From positions 62,001 through 126,000 of the forward strand of contig JAJZEA010000001.1 in the NCBI GenBank assembly GCA_021851335.1: a stretch of DNA of 64,000 bases, given 5' to 3'. This document shows positions 17,537 through 25,612 of the stretch, piece after piece. A program made the translations under genes and the position numbers. Positions within the stretch are counted from its first letter, which is position 1, and each line of letters begins with the position of its first letter. Under the pieces are notes generated by a model. It did no database searches and was not told the DNA's origin. It saw only the letters and a list, made by a program, of their open reading frames with translations. The stretch comes from Acidobacteriota bacterium. GTDB taxonomy: Bacteria; Acidobacteriota; Terriglobia; Terriglobales; Acidobacteriaceae.

Positions 17537-17974
17537 TCAGGCGCCTGCGTTTGTGCCTGTTTCACCATGTTTGTACAGATATTTAATGGCGGATTTGTAC
17601 ACCAGCGTCCGCTGCTTTCCGCGAATCTTGATCGAATTCCTGTCATACCATTCGATGACTCCGTGCAACTGCCTGCCATCTTCCAGCACAATCACCATCT
17701 GCGTCTGGTGCTGGATCTGTTTCTTCAGATAAAACACTTCGGCATCATGCTGGGAATACTCTTCCATTCCCGGCACGCGAGCGGTGAAGGGAAGCGCAGC
17801 GCGAATCTGCTCGCGCAGGCCAGCACGCCGGCTCCCGCGATTGTCGCGCTTTTCCTCCTGCGAAGGGCGAGAATGCATGGCGTCCTGTGCGCTGTCCGTC
17901 TCCGCAGAGCGCAGCGAAGTATGGTTCAATGGACGATCTTTCCCTGCATCAACGTGTTGCTCTTCAAATTCCAT
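17537..17974 (-). CDS. Hfq-like RNA-binding protein with long N-terminal extension
   Basis: Protein of 145 residues. The last 60 or so fit the Sm/Hfq fold: FYLKKQIQHQTQMVIVLEDG corresponds to the N-terminal helix and Sm1 strands, and GKQRTLVYKSAIKYLYKH matches the Hfq Sm2 motif (VYKHAIS in E. coli). The roughly 80 residues before it are charged and probably disordered, with SQEEKRDNRGSRRAG. A standard Hfq has the extension at the C-terminus instead. The ATG at 17974 has GAGGA upstream; an open frame continues to 18064. By family it would bind small RNAs and mRNAs, but that is inference. It sits between Sua5 and holB and is not next to miaA or hflX as in Proteobacteria. Confidence 0.8.
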   Translation of the reverse strand: MEFEEQHVDAGKDRPLNHTSLRSAETDSAQDAMHSRPSQEEKRDNRGSRRAGLREQIRAALPFTARVPGMEEYSQHDAEVFYLKKQIQHQTQMVIVLEDGRQLHGVIEWYDRNSIKIRGKQRTLVYKSAIKYLYKHGETGTNAGA

Positions 17975-18131
17975 CGCCGACGTCCTCACGCTTTCCCCGA
18001 TCGCTTCGCACGCCGACAGGCTCCCTGCACCAGCCACGAAGTACCGGGTCGTATCATTTATCATTTACTGCCTGAATGCCAGCATCCTTAACTCTTCCGA
18101 TGCCGATCCTGTCCCCGGGGTTGTCACCGAA

Positions 18132-19232
18132 TCAACTCTTCACCAGCCCTGCCGCCATCGCATCCAGTGAGAGCGACCGCAGCAGGTTCCGACGCATGCC
18201 CGCATCCACGCCATGCATCTCTCGCGCGGCCCGCTCCAGCCATTCCAGGTTAATCGTCTGCGCCAGCGCTCCCAGCTCCGACATCAAGTCGCAGTTGCGC
18301 ATCAGTTCCGTCGCTCCTGCATGGGCCAGCATCAGGTCTTCCACCAGCGAGTGCAGCGCGCGCATCAATCCCTGCATCTTCACCTGTCCTTCGGCGCCGG
18401 CGCGATAGCTCTCCGTCATGCGAAACAGTGCCGAATCATCCGGCTCACGCAGCGCGCTCCGCAGGATTCCCAAAGCATCGTTGCGGCTCGTCAGCCACGC
18501 TTCCAGATCGAATCCAAGCGCCCGCCCAACTGCCCCCTCGGCCAGCCGAGCCACCAGTGTCCGTTGTGCCGGTCTCAGTTCCGGTCGGCGTTGCGCCAGC
18601 AAATGCTCCAGCGTCTCCCGCGGCACAGCATGGAGCCGATGCAGCACCGCGCGCGAACGAATCGTCGGCAGCAGCTCCGCTGGATTTTCGCTCAGCAGCA
18701 TCAGCGTGCAGTGTGCCGGCGGCTCTTCCAGCACCTTCAGCAGGCTGTTCGCGGCCTCTTTCATCAGCGCTGAAGTCGTAAACACATATACCGATCTCCG
18801 ACCTTCGCTCGGCGGACGATAGTACGCATTGTGGATCACCTGCCGCACCTGCCCAACTTTAATCAGCAACTGCGGAGGATCCGGCGGAATCACCATCACG
18901 TCCGGATGCGTCTGCACCAGAATCCTCGTCTCGCGCTTGTCTGTTTCGCGCAGATCCTCGCGCGCTTCCACCGCCTCCGCCACGCGAGCTTCCAGATTCT
19001 GCGCCTCGCCAATCCGCTCACAATTTCTGCATCGCCCACAATAATCCGGCAGGCCATCGGTCTCTGTCGGCTCCAGACAATTCACCAGTCGCGCAAACAT
19101 CAGCGCCAGCGTATATTTGCCCGAGCCTCGGGCTCCGGCTACGATCATCGCCTGCGGCACACGCTCCGCAGCCACCGTCTCACGCAGCCGTCGCACCACC
19201 GATTCGTTGCCCAGAAATTCGCGGAAGCTCAC
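18132..19232 (-). CDS. holB: DNA polymerase III subunit delta-prime
   Basis: Clamp-loader subunit, 366 residues, AAA+ fold. The N-terminus SFREFLGNESVVRRL and the P-loop region GARGSGKYTLA are clear. The Walker A threonine/serine is replaced by Tyr, as fits a subunit that need not hydrolyse ATP. A zinc-binding module with Cys in NCLEP and CGRCRNC follows. KEAANSLLKVLEEPPAHCTLMLLSE and TIRSRA (SRC-motif region) are typical. About 30 residues rich in Glu/Arg (LEARVAEAVEAREDLRETD) sit between the zinc module and the core as an insertion. tmk, the usual neighbour, is absent. As an essential replication gene its minus orientation agrees with the strand bias of the left half of the window. Confidence 0.93.
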   Translation of the reverse strand: MSFREFLGNESVVRRLRETVAAERVPQAMIVAGARGSGKYTLALMFARLVNCLEPTETDGLPDYCGRCRNCERIGEAQNLEARVAEAVEAREDLRETDKRETRILVQTHPDVMVIPPDPPQLLIKVGQVRQVIHNAYYRPPSEGRRSVYVFTTSALMKEAANSLLKVLEEPPAHCTLMLLSENPAELLPTIRSRAVLHRLHAVPRETLEHLLAQRRPELRPAQRTLVARLAEGAVGRALGFDLEAWLTSRNDALGILRSALREPDDSALFRMTESYRAGAEGQVKMQGLMRALHSLVEDLMLAHAGATELMRNCDLMSELGALAQTINLEWLERAAREMHGVDAGMRRNLLRSLSLDAMAAGLVKS

Positions 19233-19308
19233 AAATCGAGGCTATCAGATGCCCACACCGCTTCGCGATCGGCCACCGCCGTCATTCACCTTGCGTTACA
19301 ATCGACCC

Positions 19309-19641
19309 ATGCGGCGTCTGCTCCAGCTCGGAACGCTTCTTCTGCTTGCCGCAACCATCCTGGTGCCGATCTCGGAATCCTTCGACCGCTGGGATGCTCC
19401 AGGTCTTGGCAACGATACCGAATTTCATCTCTTCGCCATCGTCCTTTTCCTCGCACTTGTTCTTCTGCTTTGCCGCCATCTTGCCGCCTCGCTGTATCCG
19501 TGGCGGATGGCCGTCCTGTTTGCGCTTGCATGCCCATTTCGTCGCCGCCAGCAACGGCAAACGGAACTTGCGCATGCCATCTTCTTCGTCCCTCCGCTGG
19601 CATCTCCACCCACACAGGCACTTTCTCCTCTTCGCATCTGA
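19309..19641 (+). CDS. small two-helix membrane protein, unknown function
   Basis: A 110-residue protein with two hydrophobic segments (LLQLGTLLLLAATILVPI and FHLFAIVLFLALVLLLC) joined by a loop, SESFDRWDAPGLGNDTEF, that has a conserved look (Asp-Arg-Trp-Asp, Asn-Asp-Thr-Glu). I recall similar small proteins from Acidobacteriota but know no function. No ribosome-binding site is visible. TACAAT lies six bases before the ATG, which would suit a -10 box giving a nearly leaderless mRNA. It is divergent from holB and 112 bases upstream of a TonB receptor on the same strand. Confidence 0.6.
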   Translation: MRRLLQLGTLLLLAATILVPISESFDRWDAPGLGNDTEFHLFAIVLFLALVLLLCRHLAASLYPWRMAVLFALACPFRRRQQRQTELAHAIFFVPPLASPPTQALSPLRI

Positions 19642-19753
19642 TTTCTCCTGGGTCGTGCGCGCCTCTGCGTGCGTTTGTATTGCTGCGTGCGCTGTATGCC
19701 GCCGCGCCAATGCCTGCCGCATTCTTTCCCCCGCCATCCCCGAGGAGTTGCCT

Positions 19754-22642
19754 GTGTTTCGTTTTATTCGCCATTCTCTTTCTTTCGTCGTCATACTTCT
19801 CTTCACCCTCGCCGCGAACGCTCAAACCACCGGCTGCATCCTCGGATCTCTGCGCGCACCAGACGGCTCACCCATCGGCTCGGCACGCATCACTCTCGTC
19901 ACCCCGCAGGGTAGTAGTTTCTCAACCGTCTCCGCCTCGTCAGGGGATTTTTCTTTCCTCCATCTCGCCAGCGGAACGTATACACTTCGCGCTCTAGCCA
20001 AGGCATACCGCCCATCTCCGACCACCGGCATTGAAGTCGCAGTCGGACGCGCCACGTCGATCACCGTGCCGCTTCAGCTTGCCGCCAGCGCAGCTACGGT
20101 TCAGGTCTCCGCGGTCACCTCCGCGCTGGACGCCACGCAAACCTCCTCCGTTGTCAACATCGACCGTGATCGCGTCGAGGAACTCCCCATTCCCAGCCGG
20201 GATTACCTCACCTTCACGCTGCTTTCGCCGCTCGTTGCCGCCTCCAATCCCGCGCAATCCGTGCTCACCGGAGGCGCCAGTTCCGGCGGTTTCAGCTTTG
20301 GCGGACTGCGCCCAGCCAGCAATGCCGTTCTGCTCGACGGCGTCAACGATGACGACGAATTTTCCGGCGGCAGCCGCACCGAGCTTTCTCCGGAAGCGAT
20401 CAGCGATTTTCAGATCGTCAATCACGGATTCCAGGCTCAATCCGGCGGAGCCGCCGGGGGATCGATCGATGTGGCCACGCGCTCCGGCGTCCATCTTCTG
20501 CACGGCGACGCCTTCACCTTCGTTCAAAATGGCGCGCTCAACGGCACACCGCCGCTTGGCCTCTATCCTCACAAGCCCGACGAGAATCGTGAACGCGCGG
20601 GCTTTTCTCTCGGAGGACCGATCCTCCACGATCAAGCGTTCTACTACCTGGCCGCCGAGCAGGAGATCGCGCAGGGTGAGGATGTCTCCGATCTCAGCCC
20701 CGCCACACTCTCCGCGCTCAACGCCGCAGCGTTACATTCCGCCGCGCTTGGCTCGCTCCAGCTACACTCCGGATTCTTTCCCACGAACGATCAGCAGACC
20801 GAACTTTCCGCGCGGTTGGATCGCGCGCTTTCCAGCCGCGAAGCACTCATGATGCGCTACGCCTTCACCAACACGCGCAACGTCTCTGACGCCTTCAATA
20901 CCGACGATCTCACCGATCTCTCCGCGCGCGGCTCCACCTTTGTCGCGGACAACAGCCTCAACGCCGCACTCACTTCCACGCTCAGCTCCACACGCCTCAA
21001 CCAGCTCAACTTCGAACTCGCACAACGCCGCTTCGTCGCGCACACCGGCGACTCCGCTTTGCAGCCTGCAATCTCCGGTGTGCTCATTCCCGGCGTCGCG
21101 CTCTTCGGCACGCCGTACTTCGGCAACGATCGTCACTTCGAAACGCATCTGGAATTCTCGGACAGCTTTTCGTTTCAGCGGCGCAGCCATCTCTTCCAGT
21201 TTGGCGCGCGTTCCGACCATGTCGCTCTTCGCGCGTTCACGCCCGATGCCGCGCATGGCGTCTTCGTCTTTCCGGATATCTCTTCGTTCGCCGCCGGCAA
21301 TGCCAGTTTTTTTGTTCAGAGCTTTGGCCAGCCAGACACCAGCTTCGCCGAACTTCGTTCCGCGGCCTGGGCGCAGGATCACTGGGCTGCAACTCCATCG
21401 TTGACGCTCGACTACGGCCTGCGCTGGGATGACAATCATCTGCCCTCGCCGCTGCCGCAGTCGCCCTGGAATTTTAGTCCGCGTTTCGGCCTTGCCTGGG
21501 CACCCTCCAGTCGCATCCTGAAGCACACGGTCATCCGTTCCGGCTTTGGCCTCTTCTACGACCGTTTTCTGCTTTCCACGCTCAACCGCACGCTGGAGTG
21601 GAGCGGGACAAACGGCTTCACGCAGATTGCAGAAGATGCTGCTGCCACCGCAATCTATCGCCTCGGCATCCCAGCCTCGCAGCCTTACTCCACGCTTGCT
21701 CCATCCATCTTCACGGCGCGTTCCACACTGCGCAATCCATACAGCGAAGTGGCCTCGCTGGAAGTGGAGCGCGAGCTGCCCTTGCAAACCACACTCACCG
21801 CAACCTATCAATTCGTCCACGGCGTTCATCTCGGCCGCACCGTCAACATCAACCTTCCACCACCGGTCACGCTCACCGCTTCCAACGCGGCTTCACTGGG
21901 TGTTTCCGCGCCGACTGCGCAGCAACTCGGCCAGCCACTCTTCGGCTCTTCGCGCATCCTGCCCGCCTTCGATGCCGTCAACCAGTTCTCCACCGAAGCC
22001 GACTCCAACTTCAACGGAGCCACACTCTCCCTCAACCGACAGTTCCAGGATAATCTTGAAATTCTTGCCGGCTACACCTGGTCCAAAACCATCGATGATG
22101 CCTCCTACGACGCAGAGCAGCCGATGAATCCCTACAACCTCGCCGCCGAGCGCGCACTCTCACTTCAGGACCAGCGCAATCGCCTCACCCTCAGCGGTCT
22201 CTGGCTCATTGGCCCCGACCTCGACGATCCCGCCGATGCCGCAGCCGCAGCCCATCCCGGCATCTTCATGCGCTTTGCCACAGGCTTCGAGTTCACGCCC
22301 ATCCTCACCGTCACCAGCGGCTTTCGTTCCAACCCGCTCACCGGCCAGGACACCACGCGCGAAGAGATTTTTCCTTTCGCCGCGCGGCCCATCGGCTTCT
22401 CGCGCAACTCCCTCGCCACTCCCGCGCAACTCGACTTCGATTTGCGCGCGCTGCGCATGATTCCCATCGGTCGCGGCCATCTGGATGTCGTCGCAGAGAG
22501 CTTCAATCTGCTGAATCATCCAAATATCGCGCTGCTGCAGGACGCCTATGGAACAGCCGCCCAGCCAGCCTCAAACTTCTCCGCGCCGGTTGAAACTTCC
22601 ACCGCACGTCGCCTTCAGTTTTCTTTGGATTACGAATTCTGA
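19754..22642 (+). CDS. Oar-like TonB-dependent receptor
   Basis: Complete outer-membrane receptor of 962 residues. A GTG start at 19754 is preceded by GAGGAG six bases upstream and gives a signal peptide (SFVVILLFTLAANAQ). A carboxypeptidase-regulatory-like beta-sandwich follows at about 25-105 (LRAPDGSPIGSARITLV). Then comes the plug with VEELPIPSRDYLTFTLLSPL and SSGGFSFGGLRPASNAVLLDG. The barrel carries GGPILHDQAFYYLAAEQE and LAGYTWSKTIDD, and ends LQFSLDYEF with the terminal Phe. No hydrolase or regulator lies next to it, so its substrate is open. It is only distantly like the receptor at the left edge. Confidence 0.93.
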   Translation: MFRFIRHSLSFVVILLFTLAANAQTTGCILGSLRAPDGSPIGSARITLVTPQGSSFSTVSASSGDFSFLHLASGTYTLRALAKAYRPSPTTGIEVAVGRATSITVPLQLAASAATVQVSAVTSALDATQTSSVVNIDRDRVEELPIPSRDYLTFTLLSPLVAASNPAQSVLTGGASSGGFSFGGLRPASNAVLLDGVNDDDEFSGGSRTELSPEAISDFQIVNHGFQAQSGGAAGGSIDVATRSGVHLLHGDAFTFVQNGALNGTPPLGLYPHKPDENRERAGFSLGGPILHDQAFYYLAAEQEIAQGEDVSDLSPATLSALNAAALHSAALGSLQLHSGFFPTNDQQTELSARLDRALSSREALMMRYAFTNTRNVSDAFNTDDLTDLSARGSTFVADNSLNAALTSTLSSTRLNQLNFELAQRRFVAHTGDSALQPAISGVLIPGVALFGTPYFGNDRHFETHLEFSDSFSFQRRSHLFQFGARSDHVALRAFTPDAAHGVFVFPDISSFAAGNASFFVQSFGQPDTSFAELRSAAWAQDHWAATPSLTLDYGLRWDDNHLPSPLPQSPWNFSPRFGLAWAPSSRILKHTVIRSGFGLFYDRFLLSTLNRTLEWSGTNGFTQIAEDAAATAIYRLGIPASQPYSTLAPSIFTARSTLRNPYSEVASLEVERELPLQTTLTATYQFVHGVHLGRTVNINLPPPVTLTASNAASLGVSAPTAQQLGQPLFGSSRILPAFDAVNQFSTEADSNFNGATLSLNRQFQDNLEILAGYTWSKTIDDASYDAEQPMNPYNLAAERALSLQDQRNRLTLSGLWLIGPDLDDPADAAAAAHPGIFMRFATGFEFTPILTVTSGFRSNPLTGQDTTREEIFPFAARPIGFSRNSLATPAQLDFDLRALRMIPIGRGHLDVVAESFNLLNHPNIALLQDAYGTAAQPASNFSAPVETSTARRLQFSLDYEF

Positions 22643-22699
22643 CCGCAAATGCGGGTTAGACGCAGACTCGCCTTGTGTCCGCTGACAGGCAAGATGGAA

Positions 22700-22735
22700 G
22701 CATTTTCGCTTCAGGCGAATGCAGTCCGTCAGCGG
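22700..22735 (+). repeat. intergenic repeat motif, copy 1
   Basis: The 20 bases at 22716-22735 match the reverse complement of 30389-30408 at 17 of 20 positions, including CGAATGCAGTC. A GCATTTTCGC/GCGAATGC imperfect hairpin precedes the core. Both copies are intergenic, which fits a REP-like dispersed element. Confidence 0.45.
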
Positions 22736-22740
22736 TTCGT

Positions 22741-22766
22741 GTGGCTTTTGTTTGAGCAAAAGCCAC
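22741..22766. terminator. hairpin between converging genes
   Basis: Perfect 10-base-pair stem (22741-22750 with 22757-22766, six-base loop) between the stops of the TonB receptor and the enoyl-CoA hydratase. The T-rich half lies inside the stem and no clean U-tract follows, so termination efficiency is doubtful. Confidence 0.5.
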
Positions 22767-22813
22767 GTCGAAAGCGCGGCGTTCCGGTCGGAAACACTGG
22801 GAGCAAAAATGCT

Positions 22814-23590
22814 TTAACGTCCCGTCCATTGCGCGGCGCGTTTCTCCAGAAACGCACGTGTGCCTTCGTGCATATCGGCTGTCGCGCAGCAGGCGCCAAA
22901 GGCATCCGCTTCCATGCGCAGACCATCATCCAGCGAGCAATCCAGCCCGCAATCCACCACGTCCAGCGTCTGCTGGATGGCTACCGGAGCATTTGCGGCA
23001 ATCTCCAACGCCAGCGCGCGCGCACGATCCATCAACTGCTCCGTGCTCACCACCTCATCCACCAGCCCGATGCGTAGTGCTTCCTGCGCGCCCACAATGC
23101 TGCCCGTCAACAGCAGCTTCAACGCCGCTCCGCGTCCCACCAGTCGTGGCAGCCGCTGCGTTCCGCCAAAGCCGGCCACCAATCCCAGCTTCACCTCAGG
23201 CTGACCCAGCTTGGCCGACTCTGCCGCCAGCCGCAGCGTACAGGCCATCGCCAGCTCGCATCCGCCGCCCAGCGCAAAGCCTTCGATCACGGCAATCACC
23301 GGCTTGCCCAGTTGTTCCATCCGCCGAAAGACCCGCTGCCCGGCTTCAGACAGGCGCATCCCCTCCGCCGCATCCACTTCCGCCAGCTCGCGAATATCCG
23401 CTCCTGCCACAAACGCCTTGCCCCCTGCGCCGCGCAGCAGGATCACGCGCACCGCATCGTCTTCCGCGCACGCCTCCATCACACGGCCCAGCTCAGCAAT
23501 CGTTGCCTGGTTCAGAGCATTCAGCGCCGCAGGACGGTGGATCGTCACCCACGCCAGCGGACCCTCGACCGTCAACAGCAGATTTTCCAT
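22814..23590 (-). CDS. enoyl-CoA hydratase/isomerase family protein
   Basis: Crotonase-fold enzyme of 258 residues, hydrating 2-enoyl-CoA in fatty-acid or amino-acid breakdown. The start ATG at 23590 has GGAAGAG upstream. Family motifs are complete: NALNQATIAEL, the oxyanion-hole region KAFVAGADIREL, GGGCELAMAC with Glu112, and GQPEVKLGLVAGFGGTQRLPR with Glu132. The 20-residue spacing equals that of Glu144 and Glu164 in rat mitochondrial hydratase, so true hydratase activity is likely. No other beta-oxidation genes are adjacent, and the acyl-CoA substrate is unknown. Confidence 0.93.
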   Translation of the reverse strand: MENLLLTVEGPLAWVTIHRPAALNALNQATIAELGRVMEACAEDDAVRVILLRGAGGKAFVAGADIRELAEVDAAEGMRLSEAGQRVFRRMEQLGKPVIAVIEGFALGGGCELAMACTLRLAAESAKLGQPEVKLGLVAGFGGTQRLPRLVGRGAALKLLLTGSIVGAQEALRIGLVDEVVSTEQLMDRARALALEIAANAPVAIQQTLDVVDCGLDCSLDDGLRMEADAFGACCATADMHEGTRAFLEKRAAQWTGR

Positions 23591-23701
23591 TTCGATCTCT
23601 TCCATCGTCCACACGCCTCGCCTGTTCCAGCCTCGCTGCCTGCTCTTCTACCCGCGTTGCCGTCGATCGGTGTGCATCCGGCAACTCATCCTGCAAAAAG
23701 T

Positions 23702-25609
23702 TCAAAGCAAACTTTCAGCGGTCTCCGGCACCGCCGTACTCTGCCGTCCACGGTCCACAGTCAGCAGCGGAATCCTCATCTCAAACTCTGTCCCTCGGCC
23801 CACCTCTGATTCTACGAGCACCTCGCCCTGATGCAGTTGCAAAATCCGATACGTCATCGCCAGCCCAATGCCGCTGCCTTCTTTCTTGGTCGTGTAGTAG
23901 AGATCAAAGATCTTCTCCAGCATCTCGTGTGGAATTCCCACGCCTTCGTCCCTCACGCGAATCACAGCGCGTCGATCGCTTTCGCTCAACTCCAGCGTCA
24001 GTGTTCCACCCTCGGGCATAGCCTGCGTTCCGTTCAGCGTCACGTTCAGCAGCGCCTGTTTCATCAGATCGCCATCCACCTTCACCATCACCGGATGATC
24101 CGGCACCACCGTCACCACGCGCACGCCACGCTGCGCCTGCTGCGCCTCGGTCAGCAGCACCACATCGTCCACCAGAGTTCTCAGGTCGCGCTCCATCAGT
24201 TGAATCTCCACGGGCCTCGAAAAATCCGCCAGCGTCTGCACCACGCGATCCAGCCGCTGAATCTCCGCCTGAATCACGTTCAGATGCCGCAGTGCGCCAT
24301 CCTGTCCACTCCCCATGCGATTGCGCAGCAGTTCCAGGTGCACCACGATTGCGTTGATCGGATTCTTCACCTCATGCCCAACGCCGGCCGTCAACCGCCC
24401 AATGGCTGACAATCGCCGTGAGACTTCCAACTCGCTTTCAATCGCTTCCACACTCTCCGGATCATGCAGCTTGAGCAGCGCGCCTAAACCCCGCTCCGAT
24501 CGCTCATTGGCAATAAACTCAAGCGAGATAGCAAATCGCCGCCCACTACCTGCCGTCACTTCTTCGCGCGTCAGTTGCTGCCCGCGTCTCCACGCCGTGC
24601 GAATGGTCTTGTCCAGATCATCGTCCGAGGCAAAAATCTCTTCCGCGCCATGCCCCACCAGTTGCCCCTGCGAACGTTCCAGCATCCGCGCCGCTGCCTC
24701 CGAGGCCAGCACCACCCGGCCATCGGCGGCAAAGAGCATCAGGCCATCCTGCAACTTTCCCAACACCTGCTCCACGTTGTCCTTCAACTCCGTGTACACA
24801 TCCTCCACCGTGCGCATTCGCTGCCCAATCTGTTCAATCTTGCTACTCACGCGAGCCACAGCATCGCCGTTGCTTACAGCCTGCTTGTCGGCGATATTGG
24901 CCAGCACCCCGTCGCGTTCCTGCCTCGTCCAGTAGTCCAGTCGCTCGCTCAGCTCCTCCATTGGCTTCAGCGCCAGATTTCCCAGCAGCAGCGCCGCCAC
25001 CAGCGCCGTAATCAGCGCCAGCCCCATCAGGGAAATCGCTGCTCGAATCCACGGCGCATACTGTGCTCGCAGCAAGCTCGTCCGCACTCCCACATGCACA
25101 GAGACAAAGGGCTTCCCGTTCCGATCAATCGGCAACACCAGCTCATACACCTGTGCCGGCTCCAGCGTAACCCGCAGCAGCTTCCACACCCCGCCATGCA
25201 ACAACTCTTCAAACCCCGGCCGCGTCGGCAGCGGCATATCCTCCGGCGTCGCTCCCGTCGTCAACAGAATGTGGTCTGCACTGTCGCCAATGTTGATGTC
25301 ATAAACCGTCGGCGAGTAGCGATTCACCGCATTCATCATCGCCAGCAGTGCATCATTGCTCCGCACCGCCTGGGCTGCCAGCGTGCGCAGTTCATTCGGA
25401 TCGTTGGGGTCCACCACATGATCCTTCAACCCTGCTTCCAGCGCCAGTTGCAGCGCATACCGCACCTCTCGCGCCACCTGTAGATTCGACTCGTACGACT
25501 GATGGATCGTCGCCTCCAGCAACTGATCCAGATACACCAGCGAAAGCACCGAAGCCACAGCCACCACCAGCGCGCTGATGGCAATCACCAGTTTTGTCTT
25601 CAGTCGCAT
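23702..25609 (-). CDS. NtrB-like membrane sensor histidine kinase
   Basis: Sensor kinase of 635 residues. Two membrane helices (about 7-28 and 190-212) enclose a periplasmic sensor domain of roughly 160 residues. A HAMP-like linker, a PAS domain (about 285-385, QDGLMLFAADGRVVLASEAA), a HisKA domain with AGVGHEVKNPINA (phospho-acceptor His412) and an HATPase_c domain (NVTLNGTQAMPEGG, DEGVGIPHEML, GSGIGLAMTY) follow. The H-box form HEVKNP is that of NtrB/AtoS-type kinases partnered with sigma-54 activators. The sigma-54 response regulator gene ends three bases upstream, so the two form an operon and a signalling pair. The stimulus is unknown. Confidence 0.95.
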   Translation of the reverse strand: MRLKTKLVIAISALVVAVASVLSLVYLDQLLEATIHQSYESNLQVAREVRYALQLALEAGLKDHVVDPNDPNELRTLAAQAVRSNDALLAMMNAVNRYSPTVYDINIGDSADHILLTTGATPEDMPLPTRPGFEELLHGGVWKLLRVTLEPAQVYELVLPIDRNGKPFVSVHVGVRTSLLRAQYAPWIRAAISLMGLALITALVAALLLGNLALKPMEELSERLDYWTRQERDGVLANIADKQAVSNGDAVARVSSKIEQIGQRMRTVEDVYTELKDNVEQVLGKLQDGLMLFAADGRVVLASEAAARMLERSQGQLVGHGAEEIFASDDDLDKTIRTAWRRGQQLTREEVTAGSGRRFAISLEFIANERSERGLGALLKLHDPESVEAIESELEVSRRLSAIGRLTAGVGHEVKNPINAIVVHLELLRNRMGSGQDGALRHLNVIQAEIQRLDRVVQTLADFSRPVEIQLMERDLRTLVDDVVLLTEAQQAQRGVRVVTVVPDHPVMVKVDGDLMKQALLNVTLNGTQAMPEGGTLTLELSESDRRAVIRVRDEGVGIPHEMLEKIFDLYYTTKKEGSGIGLAMTYRILQLHQGEVLVESEVGRGTEFEMRIPLLTVDRGRQSTAVPETAESLL

Positions 25610-25612
25610 TCG

